Assembly (NCBI GenBank): GCA_037443645.1
Contig: JBBINY010000008.1
Coordinates: 1-60,672 of the forward strand
Reading direction: 5' to 3'
DNA length: 60,672 nucleotides
Source of the DNA: UBA2336 sp037443645
Lineage (GTDB): Bacteria; Bacteroidota; Bacteroidia; Cytophagales; Cyclobacteriaceae
Position 1 is the first letter of the stretch, and the number at the start of each line of letters is the position of its first letter. Under the pieces are notes generated by a model. It had not been told where the DNA came from and searched no databases. It saw only the letters and a program-made list of their open reading frames with translations. The position numbers were made by a program, and so were the translations under genes. This document shows positions 42,240 through 51,633 of this stretch, one piece after another.

Positions 42240-44345
42240 ATGGCAAGGGATTTAAAATACACAAGAAACATAGGGATTGCTGCGCACATTGATGCGGGTA
42301 AAACTACTACTACGGAACGCATCCTGTACTACGCTGGCGTAAACTATAAACTGGGAGAAGTGCACGAAGGTACTGCCACAATGGACTGGATGGCCCAGGA
42401 GCAGGAACGCGGAATCACAATCACCTCGGCAGCAACCACCGTTTACTGGAACTACCGCAACAATAAGTACCATGTCAATATTATTGATACGCCAGGTCAC
42501 GTTGATTTTACTGTAGAAGTAAACCGATCGCTGCGCGTACTCGATGGCCTGGTTTTTTTGTTCAGCGCGGTCGATGGGGTTGAACCACAGTCGGAAACAA
42601 ACTGGCGGCTTGCCGATAACTACAAGGTTGCACGCATCGGATTCGTGAACAAAATGGATCGTGCCGGTGCCGATTTTCTTAATGTGTGCAAGCAGGTTAA
42701 GGAAAAACTGGGAAGCAGGGCTGTACCCCTGCAACTCCCGATCGGAACGGAAGAAAATTTCAGAGGTGTTGTTGATCTGATTAATAACCGTGGTGTTATT
42801 TGGAATGTGGAGGATAAGGGCATGACCTATGAGGTGGTGCCCATCCCGGCCGACATGGTTGAGGAGGCGAAAGAATATCGGGAGAAACTGCTGGAAGCCG
42901 TAGCGGAGGTTGATGAAACCCTTATTGAAAAGTACTTCAACGACCCAAATTCCATAACCGAAGAGGAAATTTTAAAGGCACTTCGTGAAGCAACCATCTC
43001 CATGAAAATTGTGCCCATGGTGTGCGGCTCTTCCTTCAAGAATAAGGGGGTTCAGACCATGCTGGATTACGTGATGGAACTGCTTCCCTCGCCTTTGGAT
43101 AAAGACAATATTATTGGCACCAATCCGGATACCAACGAAGATGTAATGGTTAAGCCGGATGAAAAGGAGTCGTTTGTGGCGCTGGCTTTTAAAATTGCCA
43201 CCGACCCGTTTGTGGGCCGTTTGTGCTTCATACGCGCGTATTCAGGTGTATTGGAGTCGGGGTCTTACATCTACAATACCCGGTCAGAGCAAAAAGAGCG
43301 CATATCCCGTGTTTTTCAGATGCATGCCAACAAGCAAAATCAGATTGAGCGGTTGGCTGCAGGAGATATTGGGGCGGTTGTCGGTTTTAAGGACATCAAA
43401 ACAGGAGATACCCTTTGCGATGAAAAGCACAAGGTGGTTCTCGAGTCGATGGTATTCCCTGAACCTGTAATCGGTTACGCGATCGAACCCAAGAAACAAG
43501 CCGATGTCGATAAGCTGGGCATGGCTATTTCAAAACTGGTCGAAGAGGATCCGACCTTGCGGGTTAATACTGATCATGAGACGGGTCAAACCATCTTGCG
43601 TGGTATGGGTGAACTCCACCTGGAAATCATTATTGATCGCCTGAAACGCGAGTTCAAAGTGGAAATCAACCAGGGTGCACCTCAGGTTGCCTATAAAGAG
43701 GCACTTACAACTACGGTTGAGCACAAGGAAGTTTACAAGAAGCAAACCGGTGGACGCGGTAAGTTTGCCGACATTGTGTTTGAAATCGGCCCGCGTGATG
43801 ATGGCAAGGAAGGGTTGTTATTTGAAAATGCCATTGTGGGCGGAGTTATTCCCCGCGAATTTATTCCAGCCGTAGAAAAAGGCTTTGCTCAAGCCATGGT
43901 AAACGGCCCGCTGGCAGGGTATCCGCTGGATAGCATGAGGGTGAAGCTATTTCATGGCTCCTACCACGATGTAGACTCCGACTCGCTTTCGTTTGAATTA
44001 GCTGCCCGCATCGGTTTTAAGGACGCTGCTGCTAAGTGTGGTCCGCAACTGCTGGAGCCGATTATGAGCGTAGAGGTGCTTACACCGGACGAATTTACAG
44101 GCTCGGTAACCGGTGACCTGAACAGAAGAAGGGGCTTAATGAAGGGCATGGATAGTCGCGCAGGTGCGCAGGTTATCAAAGCCGATGTTCCCCTGGCCGA
44201 ATTGTTTGGGTATGTAACTGATCTCAGAACAATTACTTCCGGCCGGGCCTCAGCAACCCTTACGTTTTCGCATTATGCCCCGGTGCCGAAGAACCTGGCT
44301 GAAAAAGTAATTGACGAAGTAAAAGGCGCTGTTGCCGCAAAATAA
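42240..44345 (+). CDS. fusA: elongation factor G
   Basis: 701 residues. G-domain motifs: AHIDAGKTTTTER (14-26), DTPGHVDF and NKMDRAGADF. Later domains include ETGQTILRGMGELHLEII and the C-terminal GYVTDLRTITSGRAS. Translocates tRNA/mRNA using GTP. Typical position between rpsG and rpsJ. Confidence 0.98.
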   Translation: MARDLKYTRNIGIAAHIDAGKTTTTERILYYAGVNYKLGEVHEGTATMDWMAQEQERGITITSAATTVYWNYRNNKYHVNIIDTPGHVDFTVEVNRSLRVLDGLVFLFSAVDGVEPQSETNWRLADNYKVARIGFVNKMDRAGADFLNVCKQVKEKLGSRAVPLQLPIGTEENFRGVVDLINNRGVIWNVEDKGMTYEVVPIPADMVEEAKEYREKLLEAVAEVDETLIEKYFNDPNSITEEEILKALREATISMKIVPMVCGSSFKNKGVQTMLDYVMELLPSPLDKDNIIGTNPDTNEDVMVKPDEKESFVALAFKIATDPFVGRLCFIRAYSGVLESGSYIYNTRSEQKERISRVFQMHANKQNQIERLAAGDIGAVVGFKDIKTGDTLCDEKHKVVLESMVFPEPVIGYAIEPKKQADVDKLGMAISKLVEEDPTLRVNTDHETGQTILRGMGELHLEIIIDRLKREFKVEINQGAPQVAYKEALTTTVEHKEVYKKQTGGRGKFADIVFEIGPRDDGKEGLLFENAIVGGVIPREFIPAVEKGFAQAMVNGPLAGYPLDSMRVKLFHGSYHDVDSDSLSFELAARIGFKDAAAKCGPQLLEPIMSVEVLTPDEFTGSVTGDLNRRRGLMKGMDSRAGAQVIKADVPLAELFGYVTDLRTITSGRASATLTFSHYAPVPKNLAEKVIDEVKGAVAAK

Positions 44346-44366
44346 CATCTAAAAGACGTTTAGATT

Positions 44367-44672
44367 ATGAACCAGAAAATCAGAATTAAGCTCAAGTCCT
44401 ACGATCACAACCTTGTTGATAAATCATCAGAGAAGATTGTACGTGCGGTAAAAGCAACCGGAGCGGTGGTTAGCGGACCAATACCATTGCCCACTGAACG
44501 TGAAGTATTCACCGTGCTGCGGTCGCCTCACGTCAATAAAAAATCCAGAGAGCAGTTTCAATTATGTACGTTTAAGCGTTTGGTTGACATTTATTCCAAC
44601 AGCGCGAAAACGGTTGATGCGTTGATGAAACTGGAGTTGCCAAGTGGTGTTGATGTTGAAATTAAGGTGTAG
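44367..44672 (+). CDS. rpsJ: 30S ribosomal protein S10
   Basis: 101 residues. MNQKIRIKLKSYDHNLVDKS and GPIPLPTEREVFTVLRSPHV with KSREQFQ are characteristic. S10 also acts as NusE with NusB. Last gene of this unit here: the usual rplC cluster does not follow, and a strong terminator does. Confidence 0.97.
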   Translation: MNQKIRIKLKSYDHNLVDKSSEKIVRAVKATGAVVSGPIPLPTEREVFTVLRSPHVNKKSREQFQLCTFKRLVDIYSNSAKTVDALMKLELPSGVDVEIKV

Positions 44673-44694
44673 TACTACCCCGATATAGCTTTGC

Positions 44695-44727
44695 AAGCCA
44701 TGCCGAATGATTCGGGATGGCTTTTTT
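44695..44727 (+). terminator. intrinsic terminator after rpsJ
   Basis: AAGCCAT-G-CCGAAT pairs with ATTCGG-G-ATGGCTT around a 1-nt apex, followed by TTTTTTA. The tract ends on the stop region of the convergent binding-protein gene, so it may serve both directions. Confidence 0.85.
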
Positions 44728-45859
44728 ATTTGAGGGCTGCATGAAAGTATAACTCATGGCCTGGCAATACGGTTGGGTGTGCAATTTTTACCAGGTCTTT
44801 CAGGATGATATCGGGCCTGAGGTACCCGATTTCCAAAAACTCGCTGCCCCCCTTTGCGCCTAGGCGGGCGTTGTACGTAAACACCTTCTTTTCACGAAAC
44901 GGTTTGAATTGCGTATACCGCTTATCGGATGCAGCCATTTCTTCCAAGGAGGTAAAGGATGCGACCCCAATCCATAAATCGGCATGGTGAGCCCGTTCGT
45001 AAACCGACTCAAAGCTCAGCTCCAGAAAACTGTTCGAAAAGTCATCATCCCACAGGTACCGGCATCCTGCATCCTGAAGCAGGGTTGCTGCATAATTCTG
45101 ACCGCCAGGTAAAAACCACACATCCCGATAAAGAATGCCGCTAAGTACCGTTGGCTTCTCAGATGCAGTTCCGGCCAGTGCCTGCACGTGCTGATATTCT
45201 TGTTCTATGCTTGTAAAAATGGAATCGGCCAGTTGCTCTTTATTATAGAATAAAGCCATGAATTTTATCCATTCAGCCCGGCCCAAAGGATGTTTTTCCA
45301 GGTACTCTGCGTTAATCACTACCGGGATTCCCAGTGCTTCGATCATTTTAAATTGCCCGATATCGGCAGTCATGGTATACGCCATTACCATATCGGGTTT
45401 CAAAATAGCGAGCCGCTCCAAATCCATACCCTTATCAATGCCAAGTTCCTGTATCGTTCCTTCATCGATTCGCTTCCTTGCTTTTTCTGAGCTGATGTAG
45501 TTGAGGGTGGGGAATCCGGTAAGTGTATGGATTTCGTTCAGGTAGTCCAATAAAGGGATGTGTGTAGTGGACGTACAAACGATGGTTTGAAGAGGAACCT
45601 GGATAACTTTTGCCTCAATATTCAATGAGGGTACTGGCTTGTCGCGTTGAACCAATAAATACCGGTAGGAGGTTGTTGCTCCGGGGTATGGGCTAAGCAC
45701 TTCAACTAACTTTGCTCCCTCTACTTCGCTTACAGTAAATCCGGAAGCATACTTCAGGTACACCTTATGCTGAAGGTGACTGGCCGCTTCCGGCCCCGTT
45801 TGTTTTCCACGGCACGTAAAAATGAATAAACTTAACAGGAGAAGGGATCGGGTTATCAT
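44726..45859 (-). CDS. periplasmic binding protein for a metal chelate (BtuF/FecB type)
   Basis: 377 residues. The N-terminus is a signal with IFTCRGK at about 13-19; the cysteine could be lipidated although the lipobox is not canonical. The rest matches the Peripla_BP_2 fold: IVCTSTTHIPLLDYL, GTIQELGIDKG, LKPDMVMAYT and a long linking helix. Such proteins capture cobalamin, haem or ferric siderophores for ABC uptake. No permease or ATPase is next to it. It is followed upstream by meaB, 6 bp away; MeaB works with the cobalamin enzyme methylmalonyl-CoA mutase, so a cobalamin ligand is a reasonable guess. Confidence 0.75.
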   Translation of the reverse strand: MITRSLLLLSLFIFTCRGKQTGPEAASHLQHKVYLKYASGFTVSEVEGAKLVEVLSPYPGATTSYRYLLVQRDKPVPSLNIEAKVIQVPLQTIVCTSTTHIPLLDYLNEIHTLTGFPTLNYISSEKARKRIDEGTIQELGIDKGMDLERLAILKPDMVMAYTMTADIGQFKMIEALGIPVVINAEYLEKHPLGRAEWIKFMALFYNKEQLADSIFTSIEQEYQHVQALAGTASEKPTVLSGILYRDVWFLPGGQNYAATLLQDAGCRYLWDDDFSNSFLELSFESVYERAHHADLWIGVASFTSLEEMAASDKRYTQFKPFREKKVFTYNARLGAKGGSEFLEIGYLRPDIILKDLVKIAHPTVLPGHELYFHAALK

Positions 45860-45865
45860 AATCGA

Positions 45866-46858
45866 TCAGGCGGAAAGCATACGCTTGAATTCAGAAACAA
45901 GTTTTTCGCCTGCGGCTACCGGAAGTTGCCTTTTCTGTACAACGGACTTCTCCAGATTTTTAATCAGCCGGTTTATTCCCGGAAATTTTGTGATCTCCTG
46001 CATCAACCGGTTATCCACATACTCACGGAACCAGGTAATCTGCTGCTGTTTACGGTTTGAGTCCCAGAAACCATTTTTGGTTGCCTTTTCTTTGTACGAA
46101 AGAATCGTGTCCCAGATTTTTTCAATCCCGGTGTTTTCTTTTGCCGAACTTGTTAGCACAACAGGCTCCCAGCCAGATTCATCGGGCCGGAACAATTGCA
46201 GAGCATGCTGAAATTCAACCCGTGCTTCATTTGACCTCTTTTTGTTCGATCCATCAGCCTTTGTTATAACCAGGGCATCGGCCATTTCCATAATTCCCCG
46301 TTTAATACCTTGCAAGGCATCGCCTGCATCGGCTAACATGAGTAGCAAAAAAAAATCAACCATTCCTTTTACGGCAATTTCAGATTGTCCGACTCCCACG
46401 GTCTCTACAAGAACAACATCAAATCCGGCTGCTTCGCAAATTGCAATTGACTCCCGCGTACGAAGGGCAGTTCCGCCCAATGCACCCCCGGAGGGTGATG
46501 GACGAATAAATGCATGCAGACTTTTCGCCAGGCTTTCCATGCGGGTTTTATCACCAAGAATGCTGCCCTTGCTTAGTTGGCTTGACGGGTCAATGGTTAA
46601 AATCGCAACTTTTTTCTTTTGTTGTATAAGTAAATTTCCGAAGGATTCAATAAAACTGCTCTTTCCTACACCTGGAGCGCCCGTGATGCCAATGCGGATC
46701 GTATTGTTTCTGGATTCGATCCTGCTTAAAAGATCCTGTGCTACTTGCCGGTCTTCCTCCAGAGTACTCTCCACCAGGCTCAGTGTTTTACCAAGAATAA
46801 CCCGATCGCATCGGCTGATGCCCTCCAGGTATTCATTAACCGGCAAACGCTGTTTCAT
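45866..46858 (-). CDS. meaB: methylmalonyl-CoA mutase-associated GTPase MeaB
   Basis: 330 residues. Walker A GITGAPGVGKSS (57-68), a metal-site VETVGVGQSE (about 152-161), and the base-recognition-like ITKADG fit the ArgK/MeaB subfamily of G3E GTPases. MeaB guards adenosylcobalamin loading and protects methylmalonyl-CoA mutase. The mutase is not in the window. It shares its strand and probably its transcript with the binding-protein gene downstream. Confidence 0.9.
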   Translation of the reverse strand: MKQRLPVNEYLEGISRCDRVILGKTLSLVESTLEEDRQVAQDLLSRIESRNNTIRIGITGAPGVGKSSFIESFGNLLIQQKKKVAILTIDPSSQLSKGSILGDKTRMESLAKSLHAFIRPSPSGGALGGTALRTRESIAICEAAGFDVVLVETVGVGQSEIAVKGMVDFFLLLMLADAGDALQGIKRGIMEMADALVITKADGSNKKRSNEARVEFQHALQLFRPDESGWEPVVLTSSAKENTGIEKIWDTILSYKEKATKNGFWDSNRKQQQITWFREYVDNRLMQEITKFPGINRLIKNLEKSVVQKRQLPVAAGEKLVSEFKRMLSA

Positions 46859-46919
46859 CTTCTTTGGTTAGGAATAGGGAACTAAATTTCTAAATTTACT
46901 TAATACTTCATGTATTGCT

Positions 46920-48230
46920 ATGAAAAAATTCTGGCTTGATTGCATTGCAGGGACCATATTCGTTTTTGCCATATTGTTTGGATTGTACGGAATTACTCAG
47001 CTTCGTGTATTTGATGCATTTGATCCTCTGGGCCAGGCCCTGGGGGATATGGAATTAACTGACATCGCATTTTCGCAGATTCGCGAAGATCCGCCAATGG
47101 ACACCAACATCGTTATTGTCAATATTGGTTATTTATCACGTGCTGAAATCGGGCAGCAAATAATTAACCTAAGCAGACATAAACCAAAAGTTATTGGTCT
47201 TGATATTATTTTCAGTTGTGATTGGCTGCAGGATTCAACGATCTGTCCACAAGCATATGATACGATGTCCAACATGTACTTTGCATATGCCGTACAGCAG
47301 GCAGGAAATGTAGTGATGGCTCACAAACTTCAGCAGACAAAGAAACTCATCAAAGAATTCGGAGACAGTGATTTGTATGATTCAATTGAGCACACGTATC
47401 CGGCACTTATGCCGGGGGCGTATGAAGGATTCGTTAACCTGGAAACCGAGGCAGCTCACCAGGAAGACCTGAAGTCATGCCGGAGGGTTAATCCTCAAAT
47501 GATGATCAATGGTGAGCGTGAACTTGCATTTTCGGTGAGGATGGCCATGATCTATGATTCCCTGAAAACAAACCGTTTCTTAGCCCGAAATAACAAACTT
47601 GAGGTAATTAATTATAAAGGTAACATTGTGGATTGGCATGGTGCTTCCAATTACGCAGGCCGTTACATCGTGCTTGATTGGGATCAGGCCCTGGATACAA
47701 CCCAGTTTGTAGGTGAAATGATCAGAGACAAGATTGTAATAATGGGCTTTTTAGGGCGTGACTTGACCGATACGTCCTGGGACGATAAATTTTTCACCCC
47801 ACTCAATAAAAAGTATGCAGGCAAGGCTAGGCCGGATATGTATGGTGTTGTGGTTCATGCCAATATCGTCTCCATGATTTTAGAAGAAGATTATATCGAA
47901 GTGCTTCGGCCTTGGCAGGAGATGGCCATCGCCATACTCGTCTGCTTCCTTAATGTGGCCTTGTTTGTCGTAATTGTGCAAAGGATACCCGATTGGTTTG
48001 ATAGCATCAGTATCACCCTTCAGTTGATTCAGATCGTACTATTTTCCTTCATAATGATCTATTTCTTTAATTGGTTTAATTTCAAACTGAATGTTACCTG
48101 GACGTTAGCCGTTGTTGCGGTTGTTGGCACAAGTTTTGAATTGTACTATGGCGTTTTCAAGACCCTGTTTAACAAGGCGAAAAACCGCTTGTTTACCAGC
48201 AGAAGGAAAGAAGTATTAAGCCCTGAATAA
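46920..48230 (+). CDS. CHASE2-domain membrane protein
   Basis: 436 residues. One N-terminal transmembrane helix (about 8-27) leads into a long extracytoplasmic CHASE2 domain (about 30-330), with NIVIVNIGYLSRAEIGQQI, VIGLDIIFSCDW, RDKIVIMGFLGRDLTDTSWDDKF (key residues G-L-T-D...D) and YGVVVHANIV. Three closely spaced helices follow (about 345-420) and a short basic tail. CHASE2 usually sits on adenylate cyclases, kinases or phosphatases. Here no output domain follows, so the signal must pass to a partner or the protein works alone. Two FecR-like secreted proteins are encoded next to it. Confidence 0.85.
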   Translation: MKKFWLDCIAGTIFVFAILFGLYGITQLRVFDAFDPLGQALGDMELTDIAFSQIREDPPMDTNIVIVNIGYLSRAEIGQQIINLSRHKPKVIGLDIIFSCDWLQDSTICPQAYDTMSNMYFAYAVQQAGNVVMAHKLQQTKKLIKEFGDSDLYDSIEHTYPALMPGAYEGFVNLETEAAHQEDLKSCRRVNPQMMINGERELAFSVRMAMIYDSLKTNRFLARNNKLEVINYKGNIVDWHGASNYAGRYIVLDWDQALDTTQFVGEMIRDKIVIMGFLGRDLTDTSWDDKFFTPLNKKYAGKARPDMYGVVVHANIVSMILEEDYIEVLRPWQEMAIAILVCFLNVALFVVIVQRIPDWFDSISITLQLIQIVLFSFIMIYFFNWFNFKLNVTWTLAVVAVVGTSFELYYGVFKTLFNKAKNRLFTSRRKEVLSPE

Positions 48231-48272
48231 TGTTTTTTTAGTTAAATTAGACCCCTAAATCAAAGAAAACAC

Positions 48273-49178
48273 ATGAAAATGAAGTGCTTAGCCATGGTTT
48301 TGGCTTTTATGCTTGCTGGTGTTTTGGCGTACGGCCAGGCACAGAGTTATGCGTTTAAGGTTGTTGCGAACAAGGGAAATAACGAGGTTAAGTCTGGCGA
48401 TTCGTGGCAGCCTGTTAAAACAGGCGCTACGCTCAAAGCCAGTGACGAAATCAAAGTTGCCGATAACTCCTACATCGGATTGTTTCATGCCAGTGGTAAA
48501 CCCATGGAAATTAAAACAGCCGGCAATTATAAGGTGGCTACGCTGGAGTCACAGGTAGGTTCCGGTGGATCAAGTGTACTGAATAAATACACCGATTTCA
48601 TACTAAGCAGCAACTCCGAAGAAAAGAAGAATAAACTGAGTGCAACGGGAGCTGTACACCGGGGTACTGCCGATGCCATTTCGGTTATGCTTCCTTCTAA
48701 TCAGTATTCGTCAGTCTATAATAATGTGGCCGTTGTGCGTTGGGAAAGTGAAAAAGTTAAAGGCCCATATGTTGTAAACATTGTTAATATGTTTGGCGAC
48801 AATGTAGCACGTATTGAAACAGCCGATACCCGTGTTGAATTGAACCTGAACGATAGCCGGTTTAGTGATCTAAGCGCCATATTGATCGAAGTCAGCGCAA
48901 AAGAAGATTCCAGGAAGGTTTCAGAACAATACCTGATCAAGAAACTTTCGCCAGCAGACCAGGAGAAAGTAAAGAAATCGCTCAGCGAAATTGCCACAGA
49001 TGTTTCTGAAGCAACCGCGTTGAATAAGTTTGTGTTAGCTGGTTTTTACGAAGAGAAAGGGTTGTTGATTGATGCAATCGCTGCCTACGAGGAAACCATT
49101 AGATTGGCACCTGATGTGCCTTATTATGCAGAAGCTTACAACGACTTTCTTATCCGTCAGGGTTTGAAGAAGAAGTAA
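48273..49178 (+). CDS. secreted FecR-like protein, copy 1
   Basis: 301 residues. The signal peptide (MVLAFMLAGVLAYGQA) is cleaved near residue 22. Residues about 27-95 follow a FecR-type beta pattern: a GDSW-x-PVKTGATL turn, DEIKVADNSYIGL, then a repeating beta edge. An SAT/LSATGAVHR linker and a second beta domain follow (about 135-215). The C-terminal helices end in a TPR-like unit, LIDAIAAYEETIRLAPD. It is about 45% similar by eye to the next gene and was clearly made by tandem duplication. In other bacteria FecR domains accompany CHASE2 proteins, which supports a shared envelope-sensing function. Confidence 0.7.
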   Translation: MKMKCLAMVLAFMLAGVLAYGQAQSYAFKVVANKGNNEVKSGDSWQPVKTGATLKASDEIKVADNSYIGLFHASGKPMEIKTAGNYKVATLESQVGSGGSSVLNKYTDFILSSNSEEKKNKLSATGAVHRGTADAISVMLPSNQYSSVYNNVAVVRWESEKVKGPYVVNIVNMFGDNVARIETADTRVELNLNDSRFSDLSAILIEVSAKEDSRKVSEQYLIKKLSPADQEKVKKSLSEIATDVSEATALNKFVLAGFYEEKGLLIDAIAAYEETIRLAPDVPYYAEAYNDFLIRQGLKKK

Positions 49179-49257
49179 TTAATCAGAGTTAAATTCTCTA
49201 ACCCTGGTTCATAGGATATTGAGTGTTTTAAGGTAACACGTAATAAACCCTACCGCT

Positions 49258-50139
49258 ATGAAAAACTACCGTTGGACAATTGCTTTGATTTTTGTGTCTG
49301 TTGCCTCAGTAACCTTTGCACAGACCTATGCTTTTAAGGTGCTTGTTAGCAAGGGAAAAACTGAAGTCAAGTCAGGAGAGTCATGGTCTTCGATTAAAGT
49401 GGGGGCTAACCTTACTGCTTCGGATGAAGTTAAAGTTGCTGAGAACGCATACCTTGGGTTAATGCATGCCAGCGGAAAGCCGTTGGAAGTGAAAGAAGCC
49501 GGAAATTACAACCTTGCTGATCTGGCAGCCCGTTTAAGTAAAGGTTCAACCGTATTGAATAAATACACAGATTTCATTTTAAGCAGCGAGGAGGATAAGA
49601 AAAATAAACTAGCCGCAACCGGAGCTGTTCACCGCGATTTGAAGATGGCTCTTACGGTTTTCCTGCCACAATCCTCTGATCACTTTAGCAATTCATTGGC
49701 AATAAGCTGGCAAAATCCGGGAACAGCAACACAGGCCGAAGTTTTCGTAATGGACCTGGGTGAAGATGAATTGGCCCGCTACCGTGTTGATGGAACAAGC
49801 CTGGTAATTGATTTGAACGATCCAAAACTACAAGGCGTACCCCAGTATATCATCAAAGTTGTTTCAAAGGATGGAAATGAATCAAATAAGTTTGCAATTA
49901 AACGATTGAAGGGTAATCGCAAGGCAGAGGTTGAAGCAGCCTGGAAAGAAATCAGCTCATCATTCAGTGAACAGTCAGCTATTGAAAAATATGTTCAGGC
50001 AGGATTTTTTGAGGAAAACCTGTTGTTAACCGATGCGTTGACGGCATACATGCAGGCGGCTGAGCTGGCCCCTGAAGTAGATATGTATCGCGAATCGTAC
50101 GAGCAATTTTTAAAGCGGCTGGGTTTTAAAACCAAATGA
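49258..50139 (+). CDS. secreted FecR-like protein, copy 2
   Basis: 293 residues with a signal peptide (WTIALIFVSVASVTFAQ). The order of domains is the same as in copy 1: YAFKVLVSKGKTEVKSGESW (27-46 or so), ASDEVKVAENAYLGL, SATGAVHR-like AATGAVHRD, a second beta domain, then the helical end LLTDALTAYMQAAELAPE. Conserved words VLNKYTDFILSS and LMHASGKPLEV align directly with copy 1. A 79-bp gap separates the copies; an intrinsic terminator follows this copy, so it ends the CHASE2 unit. Confidence 0.7.
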   Translation: MKNYRWTIALIFVSVASVTFAQTYAFKVLVSKGKTEVKSGESWSSIKVGANLTASDEVKVAENAYLGLMHASGKPLEVKEAGNYNLADLAARLSKGSTVLNKYTDFILSSEEDKKNKLAATGAVHRDLKMALTVFLPQSSDHFSNSLAISWQNPGTATQAEVFVMDLGEDELARYRVDGTSLVIDLNDPKLQGVPQYIIKVVSKDGNESNKFAIKRLKGNRKAEVEAAWKEISSSFSEQSAIEKYVQAGFFEENLLLTDALTAYMQAAELAPEVDMYRESYEQFLKRLGFKTK

Positions 50140-50161
50140 TTAAAGTTAGTGCCTCATTTCG

Positions 50162-50195
50162 ATCGGCCTCCCGGTTTACGGAAGGCCGATTTGTT
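50162..50195 (+). terminator. intrinsic terminator after FecR-like copy 2
   Basis: ATCGGCCT pairs with AGGCCGAT with a CCGG-containing loop region, followed by TTGTTTTA. It lies 23 bp after the stop and just before the sucD promoter. Confidence 0.8.
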
Positions 50196-50202
50196 TTATT
50201 GG

Positions 50203-50233
50203 TTTGGCTGAACGGCAGATTATCCTATTTTTG
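50203..50233 (+). promoter_or_regulatory. promoter of sucD
   Basis: TTTG (50203-50206), 19 nt, TATTTTTG (50226-50233): exact consensus match, 21 bp upstream of the sucD start. Confidence 0.75.
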
Positions 50234-50254
50234 TAAGCACCAAATCCCATTTGC

Positions 50255-51130
50255 ATGAGTGTTTTAGTCAATAAAAATTCCCGGGTTATTGTTCAGGGCT
50301 TTACCGGATCGGAAGGCACGTTTCATGCCGGGCAGATGATTGAGTACGGCACCAACGTAGTAGGCGGTGTTACACCGGGTAAAGGGGGAACGGAGCATTT
50401 GGGCAGACCCGTATTTGATACAGTTAAAGAAGCCGTGGATAAAACGGGGGCCGATGTATCCATTATTTTCGTGCCTCCCGCATTTGCAGCCGATGCGATA
50501 ATGGAAGCTGCCGATGGAGGCATCAAGGTAATCATTACCATTACAGAAGGAATACCGGTAAAGGATATGATGATTGCCAAGAAATACATTCAGAATAAAA
50601 ATGTCAGGCTGGTTGGTCCAAACTGCCCGGGAGTAATCACTCCAGGCGAAGCGAAAGTAGGCATTATGCCAGGTTTCGTTTTTAAGAAGGGCAGGGTAGG
50701 CGTGGTTTCCAAATCGGGCACACTAACCTATGAGGCTGCCGACCAGATCGTAAAGGCAGGGTTAGGTGTATCAACGGCCATCGGGATTGGTGGCGATCCG
50801 ATTATTGGAACGCCCACGAAAGATGCCGTTGAATTACTGATGAATGATCCGGAAACAGATGCGGTAGTAATGATTGGGGAGATTGGAGGTAATTACGAAC
50901 CTGTTGCGGCCCGATGGATAAGAGAAAATGGCAATAAGAAACCGGTTGTTGGTTTTATTGCCGGACAAACTGCACCTCCGGGGAGAAGGATGGGTCATGC
51001 AGGTGCTATCATTGGCGGGGCAGAAGACACTGCGGCTGCTAAGATGAAGATATTGAGTGAATGCGGTATTCACGTTGTAGAATCTCCAGCGGATATCGGA
51101 GAAACTGTAGCCCGGGTTTTAAAAAAGTAG
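50255..51130 (+). CDS. sucD: succinyl-CoA synthetase subunit alpha
   Basis: 291 residues. The CoA-binding domain has VQGFTGSEGTFHAGQMIEYG. The ligase domain contains RLVGPNCPGVITPGE, the nucleotide-linked GIGGDPIIGT, and GRRMGHAGAI, where H248 is the phosphohistidine. Works in the TCA cycle with SucC, which is not adjacent and must be encoded elsewhere. It has its own promoter and stands apart from the CHASE2 group. Confidence 0.96.
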   Translation: MSVLVNKNSRVIVQGFTGSEGTFHAGQMIEYGTNVVGGVTPGKGGTEHLGRPVFDTVKEAVDKTGADVSIIFVPPAFAADAIMEAADGGIKVIITITEGIPVKDMMIAKKYIQNKNVRLVGPNCPGVITPGEAKVGIMPGFVFKKGRVGVVSKSGTLTYEAADQIVKAGLGVSTAIGIGGDPIIGTPTKDAVELLMNDPETDAVVMIGEIGGNYEPVAARWIRENGNKKPVVGFIAGQTAPPGRRMGHAGAIIGGAEDTAAAKMKILSECGIHVVESPADIGETVARVLKK

Positions 51131-51131
51131 G

Positions 51132-51383
51132 TTAGAAATTCGACCGAAATTCCCGCTCCAGGTAATTGTTAAATTCTTTCACGTTATCAAACGTTATAAT
51201 CTTTTCGGCTGACAAGTCAGCGTTGTCTTTTTGAAAGATTACTTCTGCGCAAAAGTCTTTGATGATATACAGGTAGGCTTTGCGTCCGTTTTTTAACCGT
51301 GTTCCGATAACGGTACCCTGATTACGCAGGTAGTTAATTTTTCTTCTAAGTGACATTAATTTGAAAAGCAGTCGGTCAATCAT
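51132..51383 (-). CDS. small hypothetical protein
   Basis: 83 residues, basic at the N-terminus, then a strand pattern (YLYIIKDFCAEVIFQK), then acidic and helical, ending EFNNYLEREFRS. I recognise no family. The frame lies tail to tail with sucD, 1 bp apart, and is free of stop codons with normal-looking codon use. It could be a small nucleic-acid binding or regulatory protein; I give no function. Confidence 0.5.
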   Translation of the reverse strand: MIDRLLFKLMSLRRKINYLRNQGTVIGTRLKNGRKAYLYIIKDFCAEVIFQKDNADLSAEKIITFDNVKEFNNYLEREFRSNF

Positions 51384-51633
51384 GGTCTTTTATTTTTCGG
51401 CAATAATTATTTAGCGGAACAAAGTAAGGTGATTGGAAGGAGTTTTGTTTTTTCAGTGATTGGGAGGGTGCTAAGGTTTTGTTCCGATCAACCGGTTAAC
51501 CAGGTAATTCGTTGAGGATAGTTCAGGTTCTTACACCGTAAAAGGACGGCAAACCTTCAAATTCCGGCTTTTTGGAGCATTCTGAATGCTTTTTCTGCAA
51601 GTAGTTCAAAACCCTTGCATGGTCCAGATTACC
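51384..51633. other. intergenic stretch, no gene seen
   Basis: 250 bp between the small hypothetical gene and phoH. I find no convincing hairpin with T-run, no promoter matching the full consensus and no tRNA. It may contain the promoter of the small gene (a TTACTTTG-like element close to its start) but the match is weak. Confidence 0.4.
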
